The notes beneath the pieces are model-generated. The model saw nothing but the letters and a program-made list of their open reading frames with translations. It had not been told where the DNA came from and ran no database searches. DNA of 64,000 bases from Isoetes taiwanensis (taxonomy: Eukaryota; Streptophyta; Lycopodiopsida; Isoetales; Isoetaceae): the NCBI GenBank assembly GCA_021234155.1, contig JAJEKV010000051.1, positions 2,236,754-2,300,753 on the forward strand, given 5' to 3'. Below are positions 11,101 through 21,071 of the stretch, one piece after another. Within the stretch, counting starts at the first letter, position 1. Every line of letters starts with the position of its first letter. Both the position numbers and the translations under genes were made by a program.

Positions 11101-11108
11101 TTGTCTGG

Positions 11109-11480
11109 AACTAGGCTCTGATACCATATTTGAAGCTTGAAACTAGAGAGAGAAAGTTGGGCGTCTCATATGCTATAGACGTGTTGATAAAGAGATGAAA
11201 AATGGATGTGACTACAAATAGTCACCCTGTGATGATGTGGCAAAATGATGACGTGGCCTGATCTAACATAGATGTGACTACAAATAGTCACCTTGTGATG
11301 ATGTGGCAAAATGATGACGTGGCATGATCTAACCAATCATGTAGGATAGATTTTGGTCAGTTAGAGTGAGTTTCTAAACTCTACATATAAAACATCTTTT
11401 TCATAATAAAAAATATGCAAAAGTAAGACTACTCACTATACATGTTAAGCATTTCACCATCAAGTGCATTTTTAAGCATT
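11109..11480 (-). mobile_element. LTR retrotransposon remnant: PBS plus partial LTR
   Basis: GGCTCTGATACCA at 11114-11126 is the reverse complement of a tRNA-iMet primer-binding site. The flanking minus-strand sequence ending AAGCTTCA is a candidate LTR terminus. The LTR would extend to higher coordinates and contains a 66-bp tandem duplication (about 11206-11337). The distal LTR end is not certain. A LINE 3' tail abuts the PBS side. Confidence 0.5.
11206..11337. repeat. 66-bp tandem duplication containing TGACGTGGC
   Basis: Two near-identical units each contain GATGTGACTACAAATAGTCA and GATGATGTGGCAAAATG followed by TGACGTGGC. The last motif has the ACGT core bound by plant bZIP factors. The repeat lies in the LTR remnant, where promoter elements are expected. 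Confidence 0.75.
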
Positions 11481-11794
11481 TCACCATCAAGTCCATTGTT
11501 GCAAACACCGAGAACTTTTTCCCATCTACCTATATCTTGTTCCCCATGTGTATCGAGGCTCTACGTGCCTGCATCACGTCCCATGTCTTTGAGCAAAAAA
11601 ATCTAACTCATTCTTCAGCTTCCTCAACTAAGCGTACGATGCATGAACATATGATTTATATTCTATATCCATAGAGTCGTCTTACATAAGTCTTACAAAG
11701 GTCACTTACTAATAGATGCGAAGTCTTCTTTCATCAACCAGTCCTTATTCCATTGCTGCCTGTTAGGATTTAATTTTTAAATTGGATGCCACCA

Positions 11795-12170
11795 ACTCCT
11801 AGTATATTAAGCACTAAACCCCTTGTGCCAACCAATAAGCCAAAAAGGTGGATCCTTAATGGGCCCCAACCTCTCCAAGATTTTATCCCATGCCCTAATA
11901 TATTCATCCCAAAGGCGCTTGCCCTCAAGCATGTGGACCTCAAACCACAAGAAGAAACAGGCATTCCCAACTACCCTTGTAGTTGCCCCAATAGGGAATT
12001 GAACCTGTGCTCGTCATTCCCAACTATCCCTATAGTTGCCCCAGCGGGCTCGAATACCAATGTTAAGCACTAAACCCCTTGTGCCAACCAATAAGTCAAA
12101 AAAGGGTGAATCCTCAATGGCTCCAACCTTTCCAAATTTTTTTTCCATGCTCTGATATATTCATAACATG
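11795..12170. repeat. ~105-bp direct repeat pair with tRNA-like pieces
   Basis: A segment starting TAAGCACTAAACCCCTTGTG occurs at about 11800 and again at about 12063. Between the two copies, the minus strand has AGGTTCAATTCCC (a box B-like motif) and GGTATTCGAGCCC. The arrangement looks like a decayed tRNA-related SINE or LTR pair. No gene is present. Confidence 0.45.
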
Positions 12171-12509
12171 GTAGGCATTCATGTGGAGCATGGAACATCA
12201 AAACAAATTTGTTGAATCACCAGTGACGTCAAAATATACTGACTCCTAGCAGGAACATCACACTATCTACGTTGTTATATATATATTCAATGCCAGCAAT
12301 CTACACAGGCAACCATATCAGATAAAAAAACTATTGCTAGAATGGAATTTCTCTAAAGGTGAACTATGGCTTGCAGATATTATAGCTAAAATGGAGTTTC
12401 TCTAAAGGTGAACTATGGCTTGCAGTTATTAAGTGTACTTCTGAGATGGTAACAAAAAAAAGCCTTTAACTGTTACGATTAATCTAAAATACAGTCTCCA
12501 AGGATATGT

Positions 12510-12640
12510 CAATCTGTGTAGACAGATCAAGAGCAAGTGACAGATCAAGAGCGAGTGACTGTGTGGTCAAGAGACATGTCTGCTTTGTGGTCAAGAGACC
12601 AAGAGACCAGTGTGGTCAAGTGACCTGTGTGGTCACTCCT
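12510..12640. repeat. Short GTGGTCAAGAGAC-type tandem repeats
   Basis: Several imperfect units of AGATCAAGAGCAAGTGAC and TGTGGTCAAGAGAC are present. The plus-strand open frame here is just the repeat translated. Confidence 0.6.
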
Positions 12641-12943
12641 GGATGCACGTGCTGGTCCAAATCCTGGGAGAGCTGTGTGCCCTCACGAGGCGCCAACCAT
12701 TAGCATTAGCTAGGTTGACCAACCATTAGTTAGGCTGATGGAGAACTAGTGCAACCAGTGCAATCTACACAAAATATTGGTATTAGGATGATAGAGCCCT
12801 GAATATGCCGTATTGTATTAGGAGTCATGACTCCAAACATACTCTTACCTTTGAATCATATGCTGAACTATGTTCGTCACTTTTGGCTATAACGTGATGG
12901 GATAGTAATGGGATAACGAAAGAGGGAAAAGGTGAAACGGAAA

Positions 12944-14227
12944 CTAGAGCCCATATAAGAGAAGCCATCCTTGAAGAAGGTAAGGAAGGACATGTTTCTG
13001 GTATTGAGAAAGGACACGTTTCTGGTATTGAGTGTCTGGACTTGCTCTGCGCCTAGCTTCGAGCTTGGTGGGTGATTTAGTTTCTCTGAATGTATAGTTG
13101 AGTGGCGAGTTCTTTACTTTTCCCTGCAATTTCCATAGTCTGCTGTGGACTTACAAGAATTTCTCTTGCTTTTCCAAACAGTGGTGCTTTCATTTTCACT
13201 GAGTTGTCGTTCCTCCTAGTTCCCAGCTCAGGTGATTCAGTCTCTCAGTGACATTACCTTTAACAGTTTTGCTAAAAGATCAATTCTATTTGCATTTGTA
13301 TTCCAAGTGGAAGGTAGTTGTGATCTTCTGTCTCCAATCATTTGATGAACGGCCTGCTAGGACAATTCAAACTTAATCTAGACACCATCTGTGATAATGC
13401 TGCACCTATAAATTAAGTACACGTGTGAGACCAAGTGATCGTTAACATGAAGTTGGCATACCCACCTTCAAATCTAGTGCCTCTGTTGCTGCTTTTGTCA
13501 ATCTTGCCAAAACATTCCTATCAGCTCGCAGTCTAAAAAAACTCAAAGAAATTAGTGATTTTTTGTCTGGAAAAGTCATGTTGTGCTTGCCACAGGGGCA
13601 ATTTGATATAGCATAGCAGATACAGAAAGTAGATATATGCTTACTTCTGATACCCAAATTGTAGCACAGATACAGCGGCAATTTGATATAGCAGATACAG
13701 AAAGTAGATATATGCTTACTTCTGATACCCAAATTGTAGCACAGATGTTGGGATCTTTTTGTTCCAGCTTGTGCTTTTCTTTTACCATTTTAATTTGCAG
13801 CTCCAGAATGGTTTCCAACTATAGACAATATGCAGTTTAACATGGCAGTGTCAACTTTGGATCAAGTAGTTTTTATGGAAAGCAGCTGCTAAACCTTATG
13901 AAGCAGGGTATTCAGTTAAAGCTAATGCTTAAATAGTTGGTATGATCCCAGATTACTGATATAGCTCACAACCACTTGTCCTGTCATCTTCTTTACACAT
14001 AGATAGATGATGCAACATTCAAGGAGGAGGCATGTTCTATTAACTTATGCATTGCATTAATGCCGAACAACCAAGAAAAATAAATCCATCAAAAGAAGAA
14101 CTATAAAAAAAAAAAACAGAAAACCATCCTACAAAAAAGCACAAGCATTAAGAGCCATACCTAGCAATATAATCCTTCAATCCTGGACAACAATGTACAT
14201 GGTCCCAACATAAGTCATGAAGTTCAC
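12944..14227 (-). CDS. Possible multi-exon gene of unknown function (exons inferred)
   Basis: Exon-like blocks with canonical splice sites are visible on the minus strand: 14161-14227 (GELHDLCWDHVHCCPGLKD), 13720-13818 (ILELQIKMVKEKHKLEQKD), 13466-13532 (LRADRNVLARLTKAATEAL) and 12944-13123 (KNSPLNYTFRETKSPTKLE, then stop). Blocks three and four join in phase. The first two do not join in phase with each other or with the third, so an exon is missing, the model is wrong, or the gene is decaying. The second and third blocks look helical and charged, compatible with coiled coil. The last block has a 21-bp internal duplication near 12985-13030. I do not recognise the family. Confidence 0.4.
13601..13748. 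repeat. 75-bp tandem duplication spanning a predicted 5' splice site
   Basis: The block GCAGATACAGAAAGTAGATA...GTAGCACAGAT occurs at 13616 and again at 13691, a period of 75 bp. It covers the end of the exon at 13720-13818 and the start of its intron. The donor site CAGAA|GTAAGC therefore exists twice, at 13719 and 13644. The duplication is a multiple of three. Confidence 0.8.
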
Positions 14228-14229
14228 CT

Positions 14230-14825
14230 GCACAACACAAAAGTAAAATCACTTGGCGTATAATTGAGTTAAATATGATTGAATCCTTGACCAAGAAGAA
14301 ACAAAAATAACATGCAAATTGATTCGAGTTCAGTTGATTCGAGAGTGCACCTGGGTCATACAAGTAATCACAATTTCAACCATAAACATGGCTGCATCTT
14401 CTTAAACAGCATAAGCAACTTAGATGAATAATAATAATGAGAACATCAATTTCATAGCCTTGTCCTTTTGCTTTTCCTCCATTGGACTGCTATTTTTCGA
14501 CATAAATAAGCCATAATTTTATGCTGGCAATGGCCCCATCAATATGCCTTGGTGCCTTAACTCCAGACAGGCAAACCAAAAGTATCTGTGAATATAGCTA
14601 CTGGCAGCATGATTAATGGAGCTTGGAAGAAAGGTTAAGCAGTTAGTTGAATGGCCTGAACAGTGATTTTTGGGCAGGCACTACAAAAAATCTACTCGCC
14701 AAGACCAGTAAAGACAAAAGAACATGAATACCATTTCTTAACATAAGATGCATGAGTAACATGTATTCCCATTCCTAACACAGCGCATAGCTCTTGCTCA
14801 ATTTTGTTAAAGAGGGCTGAACAAA
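14230..14825. other. No supported gene
   Basis: This is AT-rich sequence between the unknown spliced gene and the PPR gene. It may hold upstream exons or the 3' UTR of the PPR gene, but no exon could be recognised. Confidence 0.3.
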
Positions 14826-14827
14826 CA

Positions 14828-17584
14828 TTAGCAGTAAACTCTATTCAAGATCCTTTCTTCGTTCTTGTGAGCATCAGCATAAAGGTTTGACATGAGCACA
14901 TAGGCAGGCGCGTAGTGGTCATTTAAACAACATATTTGATTAAAACAGCTCTCCCCAAGTTCAACCTTGCCATGCACCCTGCAAGCGCTGAGCAAAGATG
15001 TCCACCCCATGATATCAGTTCGATTGAATGACGTGATTAGATCTTCCCCTTCATGGAGAAATCCTGCTCGACACAAAAGGTCGATCATGCATATGTAATG
15101 GGAACTATTTGGTACATGATCAAAGTTCTTCATGGACTTATAGTACCAATAGCCCTCCTCAATTAGATCTGAACGACTGCAAGCAATGAGAATATTTGTA
15201 AAAAGCACATCATTTGGTTTAATGCCTTCCTCTTGCATCTTCTCGAAGTGTTGAACTGCTAGAAGACCATCCCCATGATAGGCATATCCTGCAATAATTG
15301 CACCCCATGATATCACATCACGATCCTGTAATTTATCAAATGCATTACGTGCCTCCTCAATACTCCCACACTTCACATACATATCAACCAGGCTGCTTCC
15401 CACAATGACATCTGATTGCAGTTCACTCTCAAGGATCATGTCATGGATAAGCCTGCCTGCCACTCTCGCGCCTTTGCATGTGTACCCTTTTAATGCATTT
15501 ACAAAAGCAATTTTGCCTGGTTTCATGCCGTCTTCTATCATTTCAGTAAAGCAATCTAAGACCATAAGACCATCATCATTTTGCGCACATCCAGTAATCA
15601 ATGCATTCCAGGATATCACGCCCGGATTCTGTAATAGATCAAAGACCCTATATGACTCCATTAAGCTGTCACACTTTGCATACATATCGATTAGTGTATT
15701 CCCTATGGTAATGTCCAGGTGGATCCCAAGGGAAATCATATTCTCGTGAAGGAGTCTGCCTTGTGCTATTGCCCGTAGATTTGCACACGCTTTTAGAACA
15801 CTAAAAAAGATTACTCTATCGGGCTTAATGCCCCTTTTTTGTATGTTGCTAAAAAACTCAAGAGATAAAGAGCCATCCCCTTGTTGTGCACACCCTTCAG
15901 TCATTGTGCTCCAAGAAATGACATCATGACTCAGCAATCCATCGAAAACCATGCATGCATCGGATAGACTTCCACATTTAGCATACATCTCAATCAAGGC
16001 ACTCCCCACACTTCCATCTACTGGAACCCCAGTTTGAGCTATTGTGTGATGGATAATCCTTCCCCTCTCTATTTCTCCTGTGATGGTACATGCTTTTATG
16101 ACACTTATAAGGGTTGCTATGTTGGGCTTCACATATTCTTTTTGCATGTTCTCAAAACATTCTAAAGCTAATGTCCCTTGTCCATGCTGTAAATAGCCTG
16201 CAATTATTGTACTCCATGACACCACATTTGGTTCTATAGATTCTTCTTGCATTTTCTGAAGGCATTCTAAGGCTAGAACATCTTCCCCATGCTGAATGTG
16301 TCCGGCAATAATAGTATTCCATGTCACCACATTCCGTTTTGGCATTCCATTGAAGACTTTCAAAGCCTCCTTCATGCTTCCACATTTAACATACATATCA
16401 CTTAAGGAGCTCCCAATAACAATATCTAATTCAAACCCACAATTTATTACCTCATCATGGACTAGCCTTCCCTGTACTATTTCTCTCGCATTAGCACAGG
16501 CTTTTAGTATATTCAGAAATGTAACGCCATTTGGTTTTATGCTGCCTTGATGCAGCTTTTGAAATGATTCTAAAGCTAAAAAACTTAATCCATGTTGAGC
16601 ATAACCAGCAATAATTGTGTTCCAAGATACCACATCATGATTTGAAAGCTCTTCAAATGTTCTCGATGCGTCCTCCAAGTCTCCTCCTTTCGCATACATA
16701 TCAACGAGAATATTTCCAAGAACAAGATCAGACAGCAGACCAGTTTCAACAATCTGCATGTGAAGAAGCCTTCCTTTATCTAGTAATCCCAAGCTACTAC
16801 AAGCTTTTAACACGCTGCAATATGTAGTTTCTTGTGGCTCTATGCCTTCTTGCACCATTTTATCAAAATATTCTACTGCAAGGATTTCATCCCCAACATG
16901 GGCATATCCAGCAATAATTGCCCCCCATGAAACTACGTTGGGCCTTATGCCTTCTTCCCGCATCTTCTCAAAACAACTCAATGCTAAACAAGCTTCTCCA
17001 TGTTTTATGTATCCCACAATCATTGCATTCCAAGTAATTACATCTCGACTTGACAAGTTGTCAAACACACTTCTTGCCTCCTTTAAACCTCCACATTTGC
17101 TGTACATATCAATGAGCAAACTGTCCAAAGCAAGGTCGGGTAGCAGCCTACTATTAATGATCCCACTATGGATAATCTTGCCTTGTGAAAAAGCTTTTGA
17201 CTTACATGCCTTTAGAATGGCAACATAAGTACACCTGTCACTTTTCATATCTGACAATTGCATATGATAGTGCAGGTCAAAAACTGACATTTCAGCATTT
17301 GCACAGAGAATTGCAGCCCATGAGTACCGAGTTGGTTTATTAATCTTACAGAAAGCCTGATTTGCTTCAATCCATCTCTCATTGTGAGATAGTATACGTA
17401 TAAGATGGTCATTAAGGACAGATACTGAATCTAATCCATTGAGCATTACAAGGTATTGAATTTTTACGCCATTCTGCACATCCTTTCTCTTTTCACAACG
17501 CTGAAGGAGGCAGTATGCACTGTTTTTGGTGAGACGAGCCCCTTGCCGCTCTGCCAAGGCAAGTGCTTTCTCCAGCAATCCCAT
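14828..17584 (-). CDS. Pentatricopeptide repeat protein, PLS-type with partial E1 domain
   Basis: A 918-codon uninterrupted frame. After about 60 N-terminal residues it is wholly built of ~31-35-residue PPR motifs, with the recurring phrases VISWNAMIVGY, LVDMYAKGG, DMYVKCGS and MQEEGIKPN. PLS-class PPR proteins bind organellar RNA one motif per base and mostly specify C-to-U or U-to-C editing sites. The C-terminus (SLLSACRVHGKVELG, then YAPAYVLMSNLYADA) is an E1 motif. E2 and DYW domains are absent and the last residues look unrelated, so it would need a DYW protein in trans. An in-frame TGA directly precedes the chosen ATG. No intron is needed. Organelle targeting is expected from the family but is not obvious in the N-terminus. 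Confidence 0.9.
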   Translation of the reverse strand: MGLLEKALALAERQGARLTKNSAYCLLQRCEKRKDVQNGVKIQYLVMLNGLDSVSVLNDHLIRILSHNERWIEANQAFCKINKPTRYSWAAILCANAEMSVFDLHYHMQLSDMKSDRCTYVAILKACKSKAFSQGKIIHSGIINSRLLPDLALDSLLIDMYSKCGGLKEARSVFDNLSSRDVITWNAMIVGYIKHGEACLALSCFEKMREEGIRPNVVSWGAIIAGYAHVGDEILAVEYFDKMVQEGIEPQETTYCSVLKACSSLGLLDKGRLLHMQIVETGLLSDLVLGNILVDMYAKGGDLEDASRTFEELSNHDVVSWNTIIAGYAQHGLSFLALESFQKLHQGSIKPNGVTFLNILKACANAREIVQGRLVHDEVINCGFELDIVIGSSLSDMYVKCGSMKEALKVFNGMPKRNVVTWNTIIAGHIQHGEDVLALECLQKMQEESIEPNVVSWSTIIAGYLQHGQGTLALECFENMQKEYVKPNIATLISVIKACTITGEIERGRIIHHTIAQTGVPVDGSVGSALIEMYAKCGSLSDACMVFDGLLSHDVISWSTMTEGCAQQGDGSLSLEFFSNIQKRGIKPDRVIFFSVLKACANLRAIAQGRLLHENMISLGIHLDITIGNTLIDMYAKCDSLMESYRVFDLLQNPGVISWNALITGCAQNDDGLMVLDCFTEMIEDGMKPGKIAFVNALKGYTCKGARVAGRLIHDMILESELQSDVIVGSSLVDMYVKCGSIEEARNAFDKLQDRDVISWGAIIAGYAYHGDGLLAVQHFEKMQEEGIKPNDVLFTNILIACSRSDLIEEGYWYYKSMKNFDHVPNSSHYICMIDLLCRAGFLHEGEDLITSFNRTDIMGWTSLLSACRVHGKVELGESCFNQICCLNDHYAPAYVLMSNLYADAHKNEERILNRVYC

Positions 17585-17605
17585 TCAACAAACTTTGCTC
17601 AAACA

Positions 17606-18910
17606 AGAAATAAAGGGATACACCCACGTATGTGTTGATGGCAAGCATTTATATGGATTGTGGCATGCAGGAAGAGATTGCAATAATTATTTGCAGACAT
17701 GCAAGATGAAGACTTTATTCCAAATGCCAGAAGTTACATTGCTGCTTTGAAGGCCTGTGCTAGCTTTGCATCTAAAGACGAGGCTATGCAAGTTAGAGAA
17801 AACTCATGAAAGTAAAGTGCCTAGAGAAGGGCATGTCTATCCACTCTCAGCTCGCAAGAGACGACCATCAGTTGGACATTTTTGTAGCAAGCATGATGGT
17901 GGATAGTTATGCGAAACACAGGAGAATGGTTCATGCTCAACATGTCTCCAACAGAATGCTATATCATGATGTTGAGTCATGGAATGCTATCATATTTGGG
18001 TATGCAGATAGTGGAGAGAGTGAGTTGGCCCTACATCTTATTGCACAGATTCAAGGCGAAGGTTTTACACCAGATGCTAAAACTTATGTGGCTGCTCTAA
18101 AGGCTTGTGGAGATCTGTGAGCTCTATAAATTGGTAAAGAACTTCATGATCAAATTTGCCTTGCTGGTCTCTAAGAGGGCTCAGTTTTGACAAACTGTCT
18201 GGTTGGATTATGGTAAATAAATGTGGGAGCATGGCGAAGGTGCTTGGCTCAATGAACACAAGAGACTTGGTTACAGAAATGCACTATTAGCAGGATATGC
18301 CCGTCAAGGAAATATCAGACATGACTTTGACCTCTTTGAGACCATGGAGAGTAGATTGTTCCAGGCAGATGGCATCATTCACTGTCTGTAGTCATCCTGG
18401 TCTTGTTGAGAAGGGTTAGCAGTACTTTGAAATTATGTGCCACCTTATATAATTGCTCCTAATATTGAACATTATGCCTGCATGGTTGATCTCCTGGAAC
18501 TCCTTGGCCGGACCAACCGGCTGGATGATGCGTTGGCTTTTGTCAGGGCCATGCCTTGTCTAGGTAATTTGACAATATAAAAACGTTGTTTAGAGCCTGC
18601 AGAAGTAGAAAAATGTGGTGGTTGCCAAACTTGCCTTTGATTCCATACTACAATTGGATGAGGAGGATACTCCGGCATATGTGTTGATGACAAGCATTTA
18701 TATGGATAGCGGCAGCAGGAAGAGAGTGCACGAATTGATGTAATGAAGAGGAATACTGCAGTTTGATAGAGAGACGAAAAACTACAAGCGAAATTGCAAC
18801 AAATTGCTGTTAAACTAAAGAGCAGTACATACTTGATCTGGACAAGCCACTTGTTACCTGGGACACGCGCTTTGTGCACATTCTTGATGAGCTGCGGCAA
18901 GACCTTTAAT
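17606..18910 (+). pseudogene. Rearranged PPR pseudogene
   Basis: Fragments of PPR motifs appear in changing frames on the plus strand. Examples are FIPNARSYIAALKACASF, a 104-codon frame at 17806-18120 (VESWNAIIFGYADSGESEL, YVAALKACGDL), an EHYACMVDLL-type motif, an E1-like TPAYVLMTSIYMDSG at about 18675, and E2/E+ remnants to 18908. The E1 phrase also occurs at 17610-17670, about 1.06 kb upstream, so parts of two tandem copies are fused. Several stops and frameshifts are present. It lies head-to-head with the intact PPR gene, 21 bp from that gene's start codon. Confidence 0.75.
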
Positions 18911-18914
18911 TGCA

Positions 18915-19555
18915 GATTGTTTCGAAAGCTCTGAGTTTGGAAATGAGATTTTTTTGAAAGGTCACTCCAAAAAGTGACTTACAAACTGCACGCATGGTAG
19001 GTAGGCTTAGTGAACTTTCACTTTTTGCATTACGTTGGACAATGCACTCTCTGTCTCTCTCTTGCATTGGCACGAAATATTTTTCTCTATGCAAGAGATC
19101 ATCGTATAATAGTTGGGCGGACCCACCGACCTAGCCAATCTGCCAACCTAGGTGGGAAAAGGCTGACCTAGGTGGGGATTTTTTTGCGACCTACCGACCT
19201 ATTCTGCCAAAATTCAAGATCCTTTATTCCTGACATGGAATACATCTCTTACTTAATATGGACAAGATCACACCTCAGAAACTTCAAAACAATCGATTTA
19301 TGCTATTAAACCTTTCAGATTAACAATTGTTCAAAATTTGACCAATATGGTGCACTGTAATGCAACTGATCTACTACTCTTATCATAAAAGAAAACCAAA
19401 TATTCTAGGAATGAGTTAAGAGGAATTAATGCCAATAAACTGACAGGAATACCAACTTGGCATCAAACAGGTTTTTATTCATGCAATCAATCCTTTCTAG
19501 CCTAAACTTCTCTTTTTAAATCATTATATTATAAATTGCTATCTGATCTATATAT
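18915..19555. other. Gene-free stretch
   Basis: No open frame of note. A short duplication of GACCTAGGTGGG/AACCTAGGTGGG is present at 19140-19175. Confidence 0.4.
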
Positions 19556-19579
19556 GTTCTTATGTTTCGCGCTTATCCG

Positions 19580-19815
19580 ACCGTCCGTTCGAGATCCGAC
19601 GGCTCACGTGGGTTTGGGACGTATCCTACGGTCCAGATGGCCTGGGAGTTTACATATAATAGGTGTACCATGCTCCTACGGTCCAGATTGAGGGGACACA
19701 TCCTACGGTCCACGTGGCTTTGGGAATTATATGTAATAGATCCTACGGCTCATATTGCTTTCATATGGTGAGATCTTGATCGTTGATCTAGTCTAAGATC
19801 CTAAGGCTCATATTG
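19580..19815. repeat. Clustered ATCCTACGGTCCA-type repeats
   Basis: The phrase CCTACGGTCCA followed by GATGGCC, GATTGAG or CGTGGCTT occurs three times, and CCTACGGCTCATATTG once, within 230 bp. One unit contains the G-box CACGTGG. Its function is unknown; it may be a transposon end or a decayed repeat. Confidence 0.5.
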
Positions 19816-19849
19816 AATGCTCGTTCCTTAAGGAAAGGCTTTTAAAATT

Positions 19850-19935
19850 TTTTATGTTATTGGGGGGATTCAAACCCTGGTCCTCAACCCCCCAAACCCC
19901 CCAATCTAACCACTAGACCAAGCATTAATTCTATG
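19850..19935 (-). repeat. tRNA-derived SINE-like head, inverted copy
   Basis: Read on the minus strand it has AATGCTTGGTCTAGTGGTTA (box A-like) and AGGGTTTGAATCCCCC (box B-like). This matches the head of the element at 4225-4440. It lies next to the decamer repeats in the same relative order as the other copies. Confidence 0.6.
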
Positions 19936-19969
19936 AAAAATTTATGTTTCAAATATACTTAAGGGTAAT

Positions 19970-20460
19970 GTTGTAATTAAGATAAAATAGACTATAATAT
20001 TCTAGGATGTTTTGAAAGTTTCAAAATATTCCAGAAAGTTGTAGAATGTTCTAGAAATTTCTAGAATGTAACGGGGTCCAGGAGAATTAAAGGGAATATA
20101 AGAAAATCTCATAAATTGTAAGAGAATCTAGGAAAATATACAAGTCTAACGGAATCTCTTAAAATCTAATTGAATCTAAGGGAATCTTCATAATATCTAA
20201 GGGAATTTAAGAAAATCTTGATAAATCTTAGAGTTTTTTTAAGATTTTGCAAAGAGCGACAATAGAATGTTCTAAAATGTTTCATAATAAAGGTGTACAA
20301 TATAAATCTTGAAAAAAAAATATTCTAGATGCTCAGGGCAAGCACCTCAGTCTAAAAATAGAAAATATTTTAAAAATGTTGCACAGATCCAAAATAGATT
20401 ATTTTAGAAGGTTTTAAATGCTCATGGGTAAGCACCTCAATCAAAATAGAAAATTCTAAG
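19970..20460. repeat. Inverted copy of the decamer repeat family
   Basis: GTTCTAGAAATTTCTAGAAT and AAGCACCTCAGTCTAAAAAT are reverse complements of the family at 186-900. A run of TAAGGGAATCT-type short repeats (20080-20230) is embedded in it. Confidence 0.7.
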
Positions 20461-21071
20461 AGAACCTAAGGGAATCTTCATGAATGCTAAATATAATACA
20501 TAGAATGTTGAAGAATATAGAGGAATCACAAGAGAATCTCAGTAGAATCGTTGGTCACCGTAGGAACATGCTAAAACTGGAACAATGCGCCGTAGGACGT
20601 ATTAATTTTCTTGTATAAATATGTGCACATACAGAATCAGTTTCTAAGATATCTGTTTTTCAGTAATTCATCTGGAGGCGATAATGAAATCACTGCCCAC
20701 TCTCTCCACTCAAATCCAATGAAATTGAAGATATACGATTTATTTCTGCTACAATTCAAATGCAACTGCAATCCAGTTCAGGGTGCTTTTTTTTATTGAC
20801 CTACCCAATTTCGCGACGCTTCAGCACCGGCTCAGCACCTATTTTCAGCTTTTTCTCGTGACGTGAAGGACGCCCTTCATCAAGGACGCCCTTCATCATT
20901 TTTGCAGGGTGTGCAGGCCTACGCGCGAAAAGTTTTCGCAGGCAGAATTGATTAGGTGCAGCTAGGGATTTTCGAATCATGATCATTTTGATTTTGAAGC
21001 TTGATTGAAAGTGTAATTGGGTTGGGAAGTTCGGTTCATTCTGCTACTCTTAGGAATTCCAGCACCTAGCT

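Noticed and set aside
12506-12703. Plus-strand frame with DRSRASD repeats
   Set aside because: It is the translation of short tandem DNA repeats with no conserved domain.
15405-17228. Several plus-strand frames of 60-128 codons
   Set aside because: They are antisense to the intact 918-codon PPR gene and have no independent motifs.
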